Source: Lachnospiraceae bacterium
GTDB lineage: Bacteria > Bacillota > Clostridia > Lachnospirales > Lachnospiraceae
Assembly (NCBI GenBank): GCA_017938485.1
Contig: JAGBBM010000134.1
Coordinates: 1 to 64,000, forward strand
Length of the DNA: 64,000 bases
Reading direction: 5' to 3'
Shown: one piece after another, positions 15,725 to 25,251 of the stretch
Position numbering within the stretch: the stretch's first letter is position 1
How the letters are laid out: each line of letters begins with the position of its first letter
Made by a program: the position numbers and the translations under genes
Notes under the pieces: model-generated
What the model was told of the DNA's origin: nothing
The model's database searches: none
What the model saw: only the letters and a program-made list of their open reading frames with translations

Positions 15725-16883
15725 TATATTAGTAAAGCTATTTGTGAAGGATTACAACAATATAGAAAATGCAAAAGTAAGAGAACGATATGGCACACTT
15801 AGTTCTATGGTTGGTATAGTTTGCAATATAGTGCTTTTTGTTGCGAAATTTATAATGGGAACTATAGCTAATTCCATATCCATTATATCTGATGGATTTA
15901 ACAATCTGTCGGACTGTGCCAGCTGTGTAGTTACACTTTTTGGATATAAGATGGCGGCAAAACCGGCTGATAAGGACCATCCTTTCGGCCATGGTAGATT
16001 TGAGTATCTTACATCCCTTATTATAGCTATGGTTATTATGTTGGTGGGATTTGAACTTTTTTCGGATTCTATAGATAAGATAATTCATCCGGAAGAAGTA
16101 ACATTTTCTTATATGGTGCTTATAACACTGGTTTTATCAATTGCAGTGAAGATATGGATGAGTTTCTTTAATCGTAAGCTGGGTAAGAAGATTAATTCAA
16201 GTATTATGCTTGCCACAGCAAAGGATAGTGCCAACGATGTGATTGCAACTACAGCAACCATAGTAGCTCTTGTTGCATCTATATGGACAGATGCACCTAT
16301 AGATGGAATTATGGGTATAGTTGTGTCTTTATTTATTCTGATTTCTGGTTTTGGAATTATAAAGGAAACTGTAGATGAGCTTTTAGGTCAACCGGCAGAT
16401 GAGGAGCTTGTGGCAAAAATTAGAGAAATGGTGGGAGAAAATCCTTACGCTCTTGGTATGCATGACCTTATAATTCATAGCTACGGTCCTGGAAATCTCA
16501 TAGGCAGTGTACATATTGAGGTGGATGGAAAGGGTAATATCATGGAGATCCATGATGTTATTGACGAGTTAGAGCGTGATATATACGAGGAGCTTAACAT
16601 TCGCATGACTATCCATATGGACCCTGTTGAGATGGATAATGAACAGCTTAATGTTTGCAAGAAAATGATATATGATATTGTTAAGGAAGTAGATACTACC
16701 TTATCTATTCACGATTTCAGAATGGTGGCTGGGCCAAGCCATACCAACTTAATCTTTGATTTAGTTATGCCTCATGATTGTAAACTTACAGATAAGGAAA
16801 TCAAGAGCAAAATCAATGATAAGCTACAAGGCAGAGAAACCAGATATTATACAGTTATAACCTTTGAAAGAGATTTCTGCTAA
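15717..16883 (+). CDS. Cation diffusion facilitator family transporter
   Basis: A 388-residue protein beginning at GTG 15717 behind AGGAGG. A six-helix membrane domain carries the metal-site motifs SDGFNNLSD and DHPFGHGRFEY in the first half and AKDSANDV in the second. The C-terminal part (about 210-300) is the cytosolic ferredoxin-like domain (GMHDLIIHSYGPG, HIEVDG), followed by an unusually long tail of about 80 residues that looks like a second related alpha/beta module (DTTLSIHDFRMVAGPSHTNL). The family exports Zn(II), Mn(II) or Fe(II) in exchange for protons. The metal cannot be assigned from sequence alone. It is coupled to the upstream membrane gene by an eight-base overlap. Confidence 0.88.
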   Translation: MSNILVKLFVKDYNNIENAKVRERYGTLSSMVGIVCNIVLFVAKFIMGTIANSISIISDGFNNLSDCASCVVTLFGYKMAAKPADKDHPFGHGRFEYLTSLIIAMVIMLVGFELFSDSIDKIIHPEEVTFSYMVLITLVLSIAVKIWMSFFNRKLGKKINSSIMLATAKDSANDVIATTATIVALVASIWTDAPIDGIMGIVVSLFILISGFGIIKETVDELLGQPADEELVAKIREMVGENPYALGMHDLIIHSYGPGNLIGSVHIEVDGKGNIMEIHDVIDELERDIYEELNIRMTIHMDPVEMDNEQLNVCKKMIYDIVKEVDTTLSIHDFRMVAGPSHTNLIFDLVMPHDCKLTDKEIKSKINDKLQGRETRYYTVITFERDFC

Positions 16884-16910
16884 GAAATTTGTTATTTTAA
16901 TAGTTTTAGC

Positions 16911-16939
16911 TAGACAAAAAATGGTTAATGCATTATAAT
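16911..16939 (+). promoter_or_regulatory. Promoter of the tyrS leader
   Basis: TAGACA (16911-16916), a 17-base spacer and TATAAT (16934-16939), immediately upstream of the T-box leader. Confidence 0.7.
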
Positions 16940-16944
16940 TTCAG

Positions 16945-17217
16945 TGATAGAAAAAGGCTATGATAGGAACAAGTAGTTTGTAAAAACCAGCAACAGAAAG
17001 TAGTCGGTGGATGAGAGACGCAGCAAGGCTTACAGATGAATACCTCCTTGAGCTTCAACCTGAACTTATAGTAGGGCTTGACGTAGTGACACACGTTATA
17101 GTGTTGAAGTATTTTAAGATACTTGCTAAGGTAGCTATCGTGAGGTAGCTATGAATTAAGGTGGTAACACGGAGATTATACTTCGTCCTTAAGGTTAAAA
17201 ACTTAGGGACGTTTTTT
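16945..17217 (+). promoter_or_regulatory. Tyrosine T-box riboswitch
   Basis: A leader of about 270 nt before tyrS. Stem I starts near GATAGGAACAAGTAG. The specifier triplet is TAC (17041-17043, in GATGAATACCTCC), a Tyr codon. The conserved T-box region AAGGTGGTAACACGGAG (from about 17159) precedes the antiterminator. The competing terminator pairs CGTCCTTAAG (17184-17193) with CTTAGGGACG (17202-17211) and ends in TTTTTTATT. Uncharged tRNA-Tyr stabilises the antiterminator, so tyrS is read through when tyrosine is short. Confidence 0.93.
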
Positions 17218-17252
17218 ATTGTCCCAATACAAAGAATGTGGAGGAATTTACT

Positions 17253-18476
17253 ATGAAACTTTATGACGAGTTAGTAGCCAGAGGTCTTATTGCTCAGGTT
17301 ACAAATGAAGAAGAAATCAGCAAACTTATCAACGAGGGTAAGGCTACATTTTATATTGGTTTTGACCCAACAGCAGACAGTTTACATGTAGGTCACTTTA
17401 TGGCACTTTGTCTTATGAAGAGACTTCAGATGGGTGGAAACAAGCCTATAGCACTTATCGGTGGCGGTACAGCTATGATTGGTGATCCATCAGGTAGAAC
17501 TGATATGAGACAGATGATGACTGAGGAGACTATCCAGCACAACGTAGAATGCTTTAAGAAGCAGATGAGCAGATTTATCGATTTCTCAGAGGATAAGGCA
17601 ATGCTTGTCAATAATGCTGACTGGTTGCTTGACCTTAATTATGTTGATGTTCTTCGTGAGGTAGGAGCTCACTTTTCAGTAAACAGAATGCTTACAGCAG
17701 AGTGCTACAAGCAGAGAATGGAGAAGGGACTTTCCTTCCTTGAGTTTAACTATATGATTATGCAGAGCTATGACTTCTATGCATTATATCAGAAGTATGG
17801 CTGTAATTTACAGTTTGGTGGAGATGACCAGTGGTCAAATATGCTTGGTGGTACTGAGCTTATAAGACGTAAGCTTGGTAAGGATGCCCACGCTATGACT
17901 ATTACACTTCTTCTTAACTCAGAAGGTAAGAAGATGGGTAAGACTCAGAAGGGTGCGGTATGGCTTGATCCAAATAAGACAACTCCTTTCGAGTTCTTCC
18001 AGTACTGGAGAAATGTAGCTGACGCAGATGTTATTAAGTGTCTTAAGATGCTTACTTTCCTTCCTCTTGAGGAGATTCAGAAGATGGAAAGCTACGAGGG
18101 TAGCGAGCTTAATAAGGCAAAAGAAGTACTTGCATATGAGCTTACAACTTTAGTTCACGGTGAGGAAGAAGGTAAGAAGGCGTTAGAGGCTGCACGTGCA
18201 CTTTTTACTAGCGGTAATGCAGCAAATATGCCTACAGCAGATATTACATCAGATGACCTTAAGGATGGTGCTATTGACATTATTTCACTTCTTGTTAAGT
18301 CTGGACTTGTTGCTTCAAGAAATGAGGGAAGACGTGGAATAGAGCAGGGTGGAGTATCTGTAAATGATGAAAAGGTTACTGATATTGCAAAGACATTTAC
18401 TGCTGAGGAATTACAGCAGGATGTTATTATCAAGCGTGGAAAGAAGAACTTTAGAAAGATTAACTTTGTAGGTTAA
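17253..18476 (+). CDS. tyrS: Tyrosyl-tRNA synthetase
   Basis: A 407-residue class I aminoacyl-tRNA synthetase that charges tRNA-Tyr. ATG 17253 follows GTGGAGGA; the in-frame GTG at 17238 lies inside that site. HIGH-type motif HVGH (45-48), tyrosine pocket elements YMIMQSYD and QFGGDDQW, and a KMSKS-type loop KMGKT near residue 230. An S4 RNA-binding domain forms the C-terminus (about 340-407). Expression is controlled by the T-box just upstream, which carries a matching Tyr specifier. It is transcribed alone and ends at a strong terminator. Confidence 0.97.
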   Translation: MKLYDELVARGLIAQVTNEEEISKLINEGKATFYIGFDPTADSLHVGHFMALCLMKRLQMGGNKPIALIGGGTAMIGDPSGRTDMRQMMTEETIQHNVECFKKQMSRFIDFSEDKAMLVNNADWLLDLNYVDVLREVGAHFSVNRMLTAECYKQRMEKGLSFLEFNYMIMQSYDFYALYQKYGCNLQFGGDDQWSNMLGGTELIRRKLGKDAHAMTITLLLNSEGKKMGKTQKGAVWLDPNKTTPFEFFQYWRNVADADVIKCLKMLTFLPLEEIQKMESYEGSELNKAKEVLAYELTTLVHGEEEGKKALEAARALFTSGNAANMPTADITSDDLKDGAIDIISLLVKSGLVASRNEGRRGIEQGGVSVNDEKVTDIAKTFTAEELQQDVIIKRGKKNFRKINFVG

Positions 18477-18487
18477 TATTAATCATA

Positions 18488-18533
18488 AAACAGCTATTCA
18501 TAGATATGTGTATCTTTGGGTAGCTGTTTTTTT
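18488..18533 (+). terminator. Terminator after tyrS
   Basis: AAACAGCTA (18488-18496) pairs with TAGCTGTTT (18521-18529) around a 24-nt loop, with a T-run to 18533. Confidence 0.8.
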
Positions 18534-18591
18534 AGTAATTTTTCTGCATTTATAAAAATAGAATATACTAATGAATAAGAGGTATATTATA

Positions 18592-19386
18592 ATGCAGTAT
18601 TTTGAGGAGTTCCCCGAACTTAAAGCGAAAGAAATCAGATACTTTAAAATAGTAATTTTTATAATGATAGTTCTTACCGTGGTTATATGCATAGATGACC
18701 ATAGCAGTGACGTAATTGCAGTGGTGGGAGAGCACTATGAGGATTCCCTTCCTATATATTCTGTGGATACTGAAGAAAAAGTGGTTAGCATAACCTTTGA
18801 TGCGGCCTGGGGTGATGAGGATTTGGATGAGATACTAGGGATTTTAGATGCCCATAACTGTAAGGCAGCTTTTTTTGTGACGGGAGATTGGGCAAGTAGA
18901 TATCCCGATGCCATAGAGAAAATACACAAATATGGTCACGATATAGGGAATCACGGTGCCAATCACAAGCATATGACTTCTCTTTCTCAAAGTGAGATGC
19001 TTGAAGAGATTGAGGGCTGCCACAATATTGTAAAATCCATTACAGGAGTGGATATGACACTTTTTAGAGCTCCTTATGGGGATTATAATGAAAGTGTAAT
19101 ACTAGCCGCAAAATCAGAAGGTTATAGCACTGTACAATGGGATGTAGATAGTCTTGACTGGAAAGACTATGGTGTGGATGCCATTATCGACAGGGTATGC
19201 AATCATAAGGAATTAAAAAATGGTTCCATAATTCTTTTACATAACGGATCAAAATACACTGCCCAGGCATTAGATGAGCTTCTTACCAAGCTTGAAAACG
19301 AGGGATACACATTTGCACCTTTATCTAAGCTTATATATACTGAGGATTACAGTATTGACCATACTGGAAGACAATTTAAAGAATAA
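18592..19386 (+). CDS. Membrane-anchored polysaccharide deacetylase (PdaB/NodB family)
   Basis: A 264-residue protein; ATG 18592 follows AAGAGGT (an earlier ATG at 18571 lacks one). One N-terminal anchor helix (about 20-37, IVIFIMIVLTVVICI), then a NodB-type deacetylase domain. TFDAAWG holds the catalytic Asp; in many homologues two Asp occur, here the second is Ala, as in the sporulation deacetylase PdaB. Metal ligands are the two His in NHGANHKHM. FRAPYGDYN and ILLHN complete the fold. It probably removes acetyl groups from peptidoglycan N-acetyl sugars outside the membrane. A sporulation role is plausible given PdaB likeness but not shown. Confidence 0.85.
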   Translation: MQYFEEFPELKAKEIRYFKIVIFIMIVLTVVICIDDHSSDVIAVVGEHYEDSLPIYSVDTEEKVVSITFDAAWGDEDLDEILGILDAHNCKAAFFVTGDWASRYPDAIEKIHKYGHDIGNHGANHKHMTSLSQSEMLEEIEGCHNIVKSITGVDMTLFRAPYGDYNESVILAAKSEGYSTVQWDVDSLDWKDYGVDAIIDRVCNHKELKNGSIILLHNGSKYTAQALDELLTKLENEGYTFAPLSKLIYTEDYSIDHTGRQFKE

Positions 19387-19413
19387 TTTTTAAATTTTTC
19401 CATAAAAAATATA

Positions 19414-19461
19414 TCCTCCTTCGTATATATATTATAAGATGTATGTGAAGGAGGAATTTTT
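19414..19461 (+). promoter_or_regulatory. Hairpin that buries the serpin ribosome-binding site
   Basis: TCCTCCTTC (19414-19422) is perfectly complementary to GAAGGAGGA (19447-19455), which contains the Shine-Dalgarno sequence of the serpin gene. Pairing extends to 19430/19439 with three G-U pairs, giving about 17 bp around an 8-nt loop. A run of five T follows (19457-19461) just before the ATG. It may be the terminator of the deacetylase gene, a translational switch, or both. Confidence 0.75.
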
Positions 19462-20769
19462 ATGAAAAAACATAGAATAATAGGGAAAAGGACGGTAACA
19501 TATGCTCTTCTTGCCACAATGATGTTAACTATAAGTGGCTGTGGGGAAAAGAAGGTTAAATCTGATGAACCTACCAGCAATTCAAAAAATCTTACCAATG
19601 GCGTAGAAAAAGAAGATGTGGCAGGATATGAACTGGATGAGGAATTTATATATGCTACAGCAGATTTTTCTGTGGAACTTTTTAAGGAAAGTGTATCTGC
19701 TGATGTAGAAGAAGGAAAAAATGTGCTTATTTCACCTGAATCTGTGGTCTGTGCCCTTTCTATGACTGCCAATGGAGCAGGTGGTGATAACCTTAGGGAG
19801 ATGGAAAAGGTGATAACTGGGGGTATAGATATATCAGAATATAACAAGTATATGTATACCTACAATAACAAGCTTACTCAGTCTAATGATGTGGACTTTC
19901 ATATAGCTAATTCTCTTTGGATTAAGGATGATGAAGAGGAGATAAAAGTAAATAATGATTTCTTAAAGGTTTGTTCAAATTATTATGATGCAGAAGCCTT
20001 TATGGCACCTTTTGATGATACAACTGTTGAAGAAATTAATACTTGGGTAAATGAAAACACAAATGGGATGATACCTACACTTCTTGATAAGATACCGGAT
20101 GAAGTAGTTATGTACCTTATAAATGCACTAGCTTTTGAGGGAGAGTGGGAGACTCCTTATAAGGATACTCAGGTAAAGGAAAATCAGATTTTTACAAATT
20201 ATTCGGGAGAAGAACAGATTGTAACTATGCTCCATAGCAAGGAAGATATATATGTATGTGATGACAGGGCAACAGGCTTTATAAAATATTATAAGGGTGG
20301 GGAGTTTGCATTTATGGCTCTTCTTCCTAAGGATGAAAATGAACTTAATGAATATGTGGAGAATATGTCCGGCGAAACATTTATAAATCTTTATGAAAAT
20401 AGAAACTATGAGGATGTAATTGTAAGAATGCCGGAATTTTCTTACGAGTATGAAAAAGAACTTTCAAAGCCGCTTATGTCTATGGGTATGAATACTGCAT
20501 TTTTTGATGGGGCGGACTTTTCTAACATGGCAACTACAGGCACAGGAAGTTTGTATATAAACAGAGTATTACATAAGACATTTATCCAAGTTGATAGAGA
20601 GGGAACTAAGGCGGCAGCAGTTACAGCGATAGAAATGTCAGCGGAAACTGCTATGGAGGAAGTAGAACCACCGAAGGAGGTAATTCTTGACAGACCTTTC
20701 GTATATGCAATTATAGACACCCAGACGGGATTACCAATTTTCTTAGGTGTGTTAAACTCTATAGAATAA
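19462..20769 (+). CDS. Serpin-family lipoprotein
   Basis: A 435-residue serine-protease-inhibitor (serpin) fold protein. The N-terminus is a lipoprotein signal (LTISGC lipobox near residue 27), so it is probably tethered outside the membrane after a short Ser/Asn linker. The serpin core starts near residue 55 (TADFSVELFKESV) and shows NALAFEGEWETPY, the hinge REGTKAAAVTAI before the reactive loop, and the late signature LDRPFVYAIID. The small-residue hinge (GTKAAAVTA) is of the inhibitory type. The reactive loop reads AIEMSAETAMEEVEPP; the P1 residue cannot be fixed by eye. Surface serpins of gut bacteria are thought to protect against host or competitor proteases. Its ribosome-binding site lies in a stable hairpin. 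Confidence 0.92.
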   Translation: MKKHRIIGKRTVTYALLATMMLTISGCGEKKVKSDEPTSNSKNLTNGVEKEDVAGYELDEEFIYATADFSVELFKESVSADVEEGKNVLISPESVVCALSMTANGAGGDNLREMEKVITGGIDISEYNKYMYTYNNKLTQSNDVDFHIANSLWIKDDEEEIKVNNDFLKVCSNYYDAEAFMAPFDDTTVEEINTWVNENTNGMIPTLLDKIPDEVVMYLINALAFEGEWETPYKDTQVKENQIFTNYSGEEQIVTMLHSKEDIYVCDDRATGFIKYYKGGEFAFMALLPKDENELNEYVENMSGETFINLYENRNYEDVIVRMPEFSYEYEKELSKPLMSMGMNTAFFDGADFSNMATTGTGSLYINRVLHKTFIQVDREGTKAAAVTAIEMSAETAMEEVEPPKEVILDRPFVYAIIDTQTGLPIFLGVLNSIE

Positions 20770-20881
20770 TAAAAAATAATATCAATTAAGTTCGATTATA
20801 AGGGAAAGTGTCCTTGATTTTGTGGCGTTTAGTAGATATACTATAGGTATACTAAATTCTGCATTATTCGAGGACATTTTT

Positions 20882-22159
20882 ATGAAAAAAATTGTTAATA
20901 CTCTTAGATATGGAGATGGAAAAACCAAGTTTATACTTATACTTGCATTTCTTGCCGGTGTGGGAACAGTGGCATTGTTTGCGTGTGCATTTATTTTTAG
21001 CCAGATGATACTTTTCTTTGGAGCAGTAATCTGTGCTTTTATAACTATAACCTTGGCACAAACCTTTGGTATAGAACAGCAGGATATACCTGAGGCAAAG
21101 CTTGTGGATGATTCAGCTATAGGCAATATTCTTAATAATGTGGAACATACTGCACAAACTAGTGTGGTAGAAGAAACTAGAGAAGAACAAGTTGAAGCAG
21201 CGATGGTTTTTGAGGAGAAATCCAACCAAGAGATTGACGAAACCTGGGAAGAAGTATCTGTGGAAGAAAGTAACGGGGAAACTGAAGAAGTAGAGGGAGA
21301 AGAAACACAAGAGATAGAAGAAACACCAACCAAGAAAAAGAAAGAAAAAAAGAAAAAAGATAAAACCAAGAAGGTTGAAGATGAAGAAAAACCTTCAAAG
21401 AAATCAAAAAAACAAAAAGAAGTGGAATTGAATTTGGAGGAAGCAACCGTTGAGGAAGTTCTAGAGACATATACGAAAAAAACTATCAAGAAAACTATGC
21501 ATAAGTACAAGGTAAAGAAAGACCATAGAATGGTTATTATTGATAACTGTCACAAGCTTCATATCCATCAGGCTCCGGCTTATGTATGGGTTTCTGACAA
21601 GGAATTTAATATATTAGTTATAGAGAAAGAACCAAGACATTTAACCCTTCCGATATTCTCTATATCAGAGATAACTTACCTAAAGAAGCAGCCAGGTAAC
21701 GCAGAAAAAGATTATCCGTTGTTTAAGGGTAACAGTGTGATGGCAAACTTGTTTAGTCCATATCTTCCTGACTATTCTTATAGCACAAGAGTGGATGACC
21801 TTACGGCTTACAAGAATTTGTATGGAATTGGTCCGGGGATATATTTTACCAACAATTCTGCCGCAAATCTTTTTGATTTGCTTGGCGTGAGCTTTTATGT
21901 TGAAGATAAGATTACAACTTCTAATAAGGCAAATCATTACTTTAAGGAGATATACAAGTGCAATATACTTCTTAGAGATAATGTTATAGATGCAAATGGA
22001 TACGCGGACAAGGTATCAAATCACCTCGATGATATGGCGCATTCAACTATTAGTTATAATGAGTTTAGAGATACTCTTAATTTGTTGATAAAAAACAAAT
22101 TAATAACACAGGAGTTTGCATCACATTTTGCTGAGATAAGGGATAAAATAAGCCGTTAA
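20882..22159 (+). CDS. Membrane protein with acidic/basic low-complexity segment, unknown function
   Basis: A 425-residue protein I do not recognise. ATG 20882 follows GAGGA by eight bases. Two adjacent membrane helices occupy about residues 15-60 (ILAFLAGVGTVALFACAF and MILFFGAVICAFITITL). A low-complexity region (about 85-205) is Glu-rich and then Lys-rich (KKKKEKKKKDKTKK). A compact C-terminal domain (about 215-425) contains HKLHIHQAPAYVWVSDKEFN and may face the cytoplasm. The low-complexity tract generates long spurious antisense frames. Possibly a membrane-tethered scaffold. Confidence 0.7.
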   Translation: MKKIVNTLRYGDGKTKFILILAFLAGVGTVALFACAFIFSQMILFFGAVICAFITITLAQTFGIEQQDIPEAKLVDDSAIGNILNNVEHTAQTSVVEETREEQVEAAMVFEEKSNQEIDETWEEVSVEESNGETEEVEGEETQEIEETPTKKKKEKKKKDKTKKVEDEEKPSKKSKKQKEVELNLEEATVEEVLETYTKKTIKKTMHKYKVKKDHRMVIIDNCHKLHIHQAPAYVWVSDKEFNILVIEKEPRHLTLPIFSISEITYLKKQPGNAEKDYPLFKGNSVMANLFSPYLPDYSYSTRVDDLTAYKNLYGIGPGIYFTNNSAANLFDLLGVSFYVEDKITTSNKANHYFKEIYKCNILLRDNVIDANGYADKVSNHLDDMAHSTISYNEFRDTLNLLIKNKLITQEFASHFAEIRDKISR

Positions 22160-22195
22160 TGCTTATACTAAATTATATTTTAGGAGGATATTTAT

Positions 22196-23218
22196 ATGAA
22201 AATAGCATTTTTTGATACTAAACCATACGATAAGGTTTGGTTTGAACCTATAGCAAAGGAAAAAGGATTTGACATAGTTTTTCACGAAGAGAAATTAAAG
22301 AATAACACTGCGATTATGGCAAAGGGTTGCGACGTAGTATGTATATTTGTAAATGACACAGTAGATAAAGAGGTTATTTCAACTTTAAAAGAGCTTGGCA
22401 TAAAGGCAATACTTCTTCGATGTGCAGGATTTAATAATGTAGATTTAAAGGCTGCAAAGGAAGCGGATATAGTTGTTCTTCGTGTGCCTAGCTACTCTCC
22501 CAGAGCAGTTGCTGAATATGCCTTGGGTCTCTTATTTGCCATAAACAGAAAGATTCACAGAGCTTACGCTAGAACTAGAGATTTTAATTACAATATCAAC
22601 GGTCTTATGGGTATGGATTTAGTAAACAAAACTATAGGTATCGTAGGCACTGGTAAGATAGGACAGGCCATGATGTCTATAATTCGTGGACTTGATATGA
22701 GAGTACTTTTATATGACCCATATCCTATACAGGAGATTATAGATAAGACCCCTGAGTCAAAGGAAAGATGGGGAGCTAATGTACAGTATGTAGACTTAGA
22801 TACTCTTCTTAAAGAGTCTGATGTCATAAGTCTTCACTGCCCACTTACAAAGGATACTCAGTACATGATTAACAAGGACAGCATTGCTAAAATGAAGGAT
22901 GGAGTATTGCTTGTAAATACTTCAAGAGGCTCTCTTGTAAATACTCAGGACTTGCTTGATGCTCTCGCTGCGAAAAAGTTTGGCGGAGTAGCTCTTGATG
23001 TGTACGAAGAAGAGGATGAGTATTTCTTTGAGGATATGTCAGATGAGATTATATCAGATGACGATTTGGTTAGACTTACATCCTATAGAAATGTTATCAT
23101 CACATCCCATCAGGCATTCTTTACTCAGGAGGCCATGGAGGCTATTGCCAATGTAACCTTCTACAACATTGAGTGTTTCATGAAGGGGGAAGAACTTAAG
23201 AATATAGTTCTACCATAA
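22196..23218 (+). CDS. ldhA: D-lactate dehydrogenase (2-hydroxyacid dehydrogenase)
   Basis: A 340-residue NADH-dependent enzyme reducing pyruvate to D-lactate in fermentation. The nucleotide-binding motif is GTGKIG (about residue 151), with Asp174 region LLYDPYP for NAD preference. Catalytic residues are in NTSRGSLVNT (Arg), YEEEDEYFFED (Glu) and ITSHQAFFTQEA (His), typical of the D-LDH subgroup rather than phosphoglycerate dehydrogenase. ATG 22196 follows TAGGAGG. It appears to be transcribed with topB, 21 bases downstream. Confidence 0.9.
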   Translation: MKIAFFDTKPYDKVWFEPIAKEKGFDIVFHEEKLKNNTAIMAKGCDVVCIFVNDTVDKEVISTLKELGIKAILLRCAGFNNVDLKAAKEADIVVLRVPSYSPRAVAEYALGLLFAINRKIHRAYARTRDFNYNINGLMGMDLVNKTIGIVGTGKIGQAMMSIIRGLDMRVLLYDPYPIQEIIDKTPESKERWGANVQYVDLDTLLKESDVISLHCPLTKDTQYMINKDSIAKMKDGVLLVNTSRGSLVNTQDLLDALAAKKFGGVALDVYEEEDEYFFEDMSDEIISDDDLVRLTSYRNVIITSHQAFFTQEAMEAIANVTFYNIECFMKGEELKNIVLP

Positions 23219-23239
23219 AAACACCTTGGAGGATAAATT

Positions 23240-25234
23240 TTGAAGAATTTATATATAGCAGAAAAACCAAGTGTTGCAAGGGAATTTGCCAAGGCACTTG
23301 GGGTTAAGGGTGCAGACAGTGCCGGTGGCAAAGATGGTTACATCGAAACCGGAGATTCTGTCATAACCTGGTGTGTAGGACATCTGGTAACCATGAGTTA
23401 TCCGGATGCCTACGACCCGGCCCTTAAAAAATGGAGTATGGCAACTATTCCATTTGTACCAACTGAATATAAATACGATATCATAGATGCAGCAAGCAGA
23501 CAGTTTAACGTAGTTAAAAAACTATTAAACAGAGATGATGTTGGCTGCATATATGTTTGTACGGACTCAGGACGAGAGGGAGAATACATATATCGCCTAG
23601 TAGACCAGATGGCTGGGGTTAGTAAAGAAAAAGCTAAAAAGCGAGTGTGGATTGACTCCCAGACCGAGGAGGAAATTTTACGAGGAATAAAAGAGGCAAA
23701 AGATTTATCAGAATATGATAATCTCAGCAATTCCGCATATCTTAGAGCCCAGGAAGACTACCTTATGGGTATTAATTTCTCCAGAGCCCTAACCCTAAAA
23801 TACAGCCCAACTGTTAGAAAATATCTTGGTGCCGACAAATGTGTTATAGCCGTAGGTCGTGTTATGACCTGTGTTCTTGGCATGATTGTAAAAAGGGAAA
23901 GAGAGATAAGAGAATTTGTCCCAACACCATTTTATAGAGTTGTAGCAAACTTAGATGGATTTGACGCAGAGTGGAAAGCAGTGGAAGGTTCAGCTTACTA
24001 CCAGTCCCCACTTTTATACAAGGAAAATGGTTTCCTTAAGGAAGAGTCAGCACGAGAGCTTATTGCAAAGCTATCACAACCTGAGCCAGTAGAATTTGTT
24101 GTGAACAAGGTGGAGAAGAAGATTGAGAAAAAAGCACCACCTATGCTATACAATCTGGCGGAGCTTCAAAATGATTGTTCTAGACTCTTTAAGATAAGCC
24201 CGTCGGATACCCTTGCCATAGTGCAAGAGCTGTATGAGGAGAAGCTTGTTACTTATCCTAGAACAGATGCCAGAGTTCTTTCCACAGCTGTGGCAAAAGA
24301 GATATACAAAAACATAGCTGGTATGAAAAAATATGCTCCCCTTGCTGAGTTTGCAGACAATATAATTAATCAGGGCGGGTATAAGAATGTAGCTAAGTCA
24401 AAGTATGTAAATGACAAGCTAATTACAGACCACTATGCTATCATACCTACAGGTCAGGGACATGGAGCATTGGGCTCTGTATCAGAAACTGCAAGAAAGG
24501 TATACGATATAATTGCAAGAAGATTCTTAAGCATATTCTATCCGGCAGCACAGTATGAGAAGGTTTCTCTTACTCTTGGAAGGGATGTTGAGAACTTTTT
24601 TGCCAATTTCAAGAGACTTAAAAGTCCAGGATATCTTGTCATAGCAGGAATTCCATCTGCAGATAAAAAGGAAGATGAAAAGCTTACCCCGGAGATGCTT
24701 GAAAGATTAGGCAATTTAAGAAAAGGTCAGAAGCTTCCTGTGAACAATATGGAAGTAAAAGAAGGTGAGACTACACCGCCGAAAAGATATTCTTCAGGTA
24801 CGCTTATTCTCGCTATGGAAAATGCGGGACAGCTTATCGAGGATGAGGAGCTTCGAAGCCAGATAAAGGGTAGTGGTATAGGTACCAGTGCTACAAGAGA
24901 CAGTATAATAACCAAGCTTGTGACCAACAAATATATAGCCTTAAATAAGAAAACTCAGATAATCACTCCTACATTTTTAGGGGAGATAATTTACGATGTA
25001 GTATATTATTCCATCAACAATCTTCTTAAGGCGGAGATGACTGCAAGCTGGGAGAAGGGCCTTACCGGAGTGGCTGATGGTTCCATATCAAAGGAAGAGT
25101 ATACTTCTAAGATGAACAACTACGTTATCAACAACACAGAGCTTGTTAAAAAGCTTGATAATCAGTATAAGATAACCTACATATTTGACCAGACAAAGCC
25201 ATATTATGAAAAAGGTGCAGGAAAGAAATCTTAA
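23240..25234 (+). CDS. topB: DNA topoisomerase III
   Basis: A 664-residue type IA topoisomerase that unlinks DNA by cutting a single strand. The TOPRIM domain opens with LYIAEKPSVAREFAKALG and has DSGREGEYIYR; the active-site Tyr lies in LVTYPRTDAR. The start is TTG 23240, set by TTGGAGGA seven bases upstream and the canonical LYIAEKPS N-terminus. There are no C-terminal zinc fingers, which separates it from TopA. The family's usual length is about 650-730. Confidence 0.94.
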   Translation: MKNLYIAEKPSVAREFAKALGVKGADSAGGKDGYIETGDSVITWCVGHLVTMSYPDAYDPALKKWSMATIPFVPTEYKYDIIDAASRQFNVVKKLLNRDDVGCIYVCTDSGREGEYIYRLVDQMAGVSKEKAKKRVWIDSQTEEEILRGIKEAKDLSEYDNLSNSAYLRAQEDYLMGINFSRALTLKYSPTVRKYLGADKCVIAVGRVMTCVLGMIVKREREIREFVPTPFYRVVANLDGFDAEWKAVEGSAYYQSPLLYKENGFLKEESARELIAKLSQPEPVEFVVNKVEKKIEKKAPPMLYNLAELQNDCSRLFKISPSDTLAIVQELYEEKLVTYPRTDARVLSTAVAKEIYKNIAGMKKYAPLAEFADNIINQGGYKNVAKSKYVNDKLITDHYAIIPTGQGHGALGSVSETARKVYDIIARRFLSIFYPAAQYEKVSLTLGRDVENFFANFKRLKSPGYLVIAGIPSADKKEDEKLTPEMLERLGNLRKGQKLPVNNMEVKEGETTPPKRYSSGTLILAMENAGQLIEDEELRSQIKGSGIGTSATRDSIITKLVTNKYIALNKKTQIITPTFLGEIIYDVVYYSINNLLKAEMTASWEKGLTGVADGSISKEEYTSKMNNYVINNTELVKKLDNQYKITYIFDQTKPYYEKGAGKKS

Positions 25235-25251
25235 TTTTAAGGAGAACATTT

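Noticed and set aside
20782..21510. Ser/Phe-rich 242-codon frame on the minus strand
   Set aside because: It mirrors the Glu/Lys-rich segment of the membrane protein at 20882; no family resemblance and no start signal.
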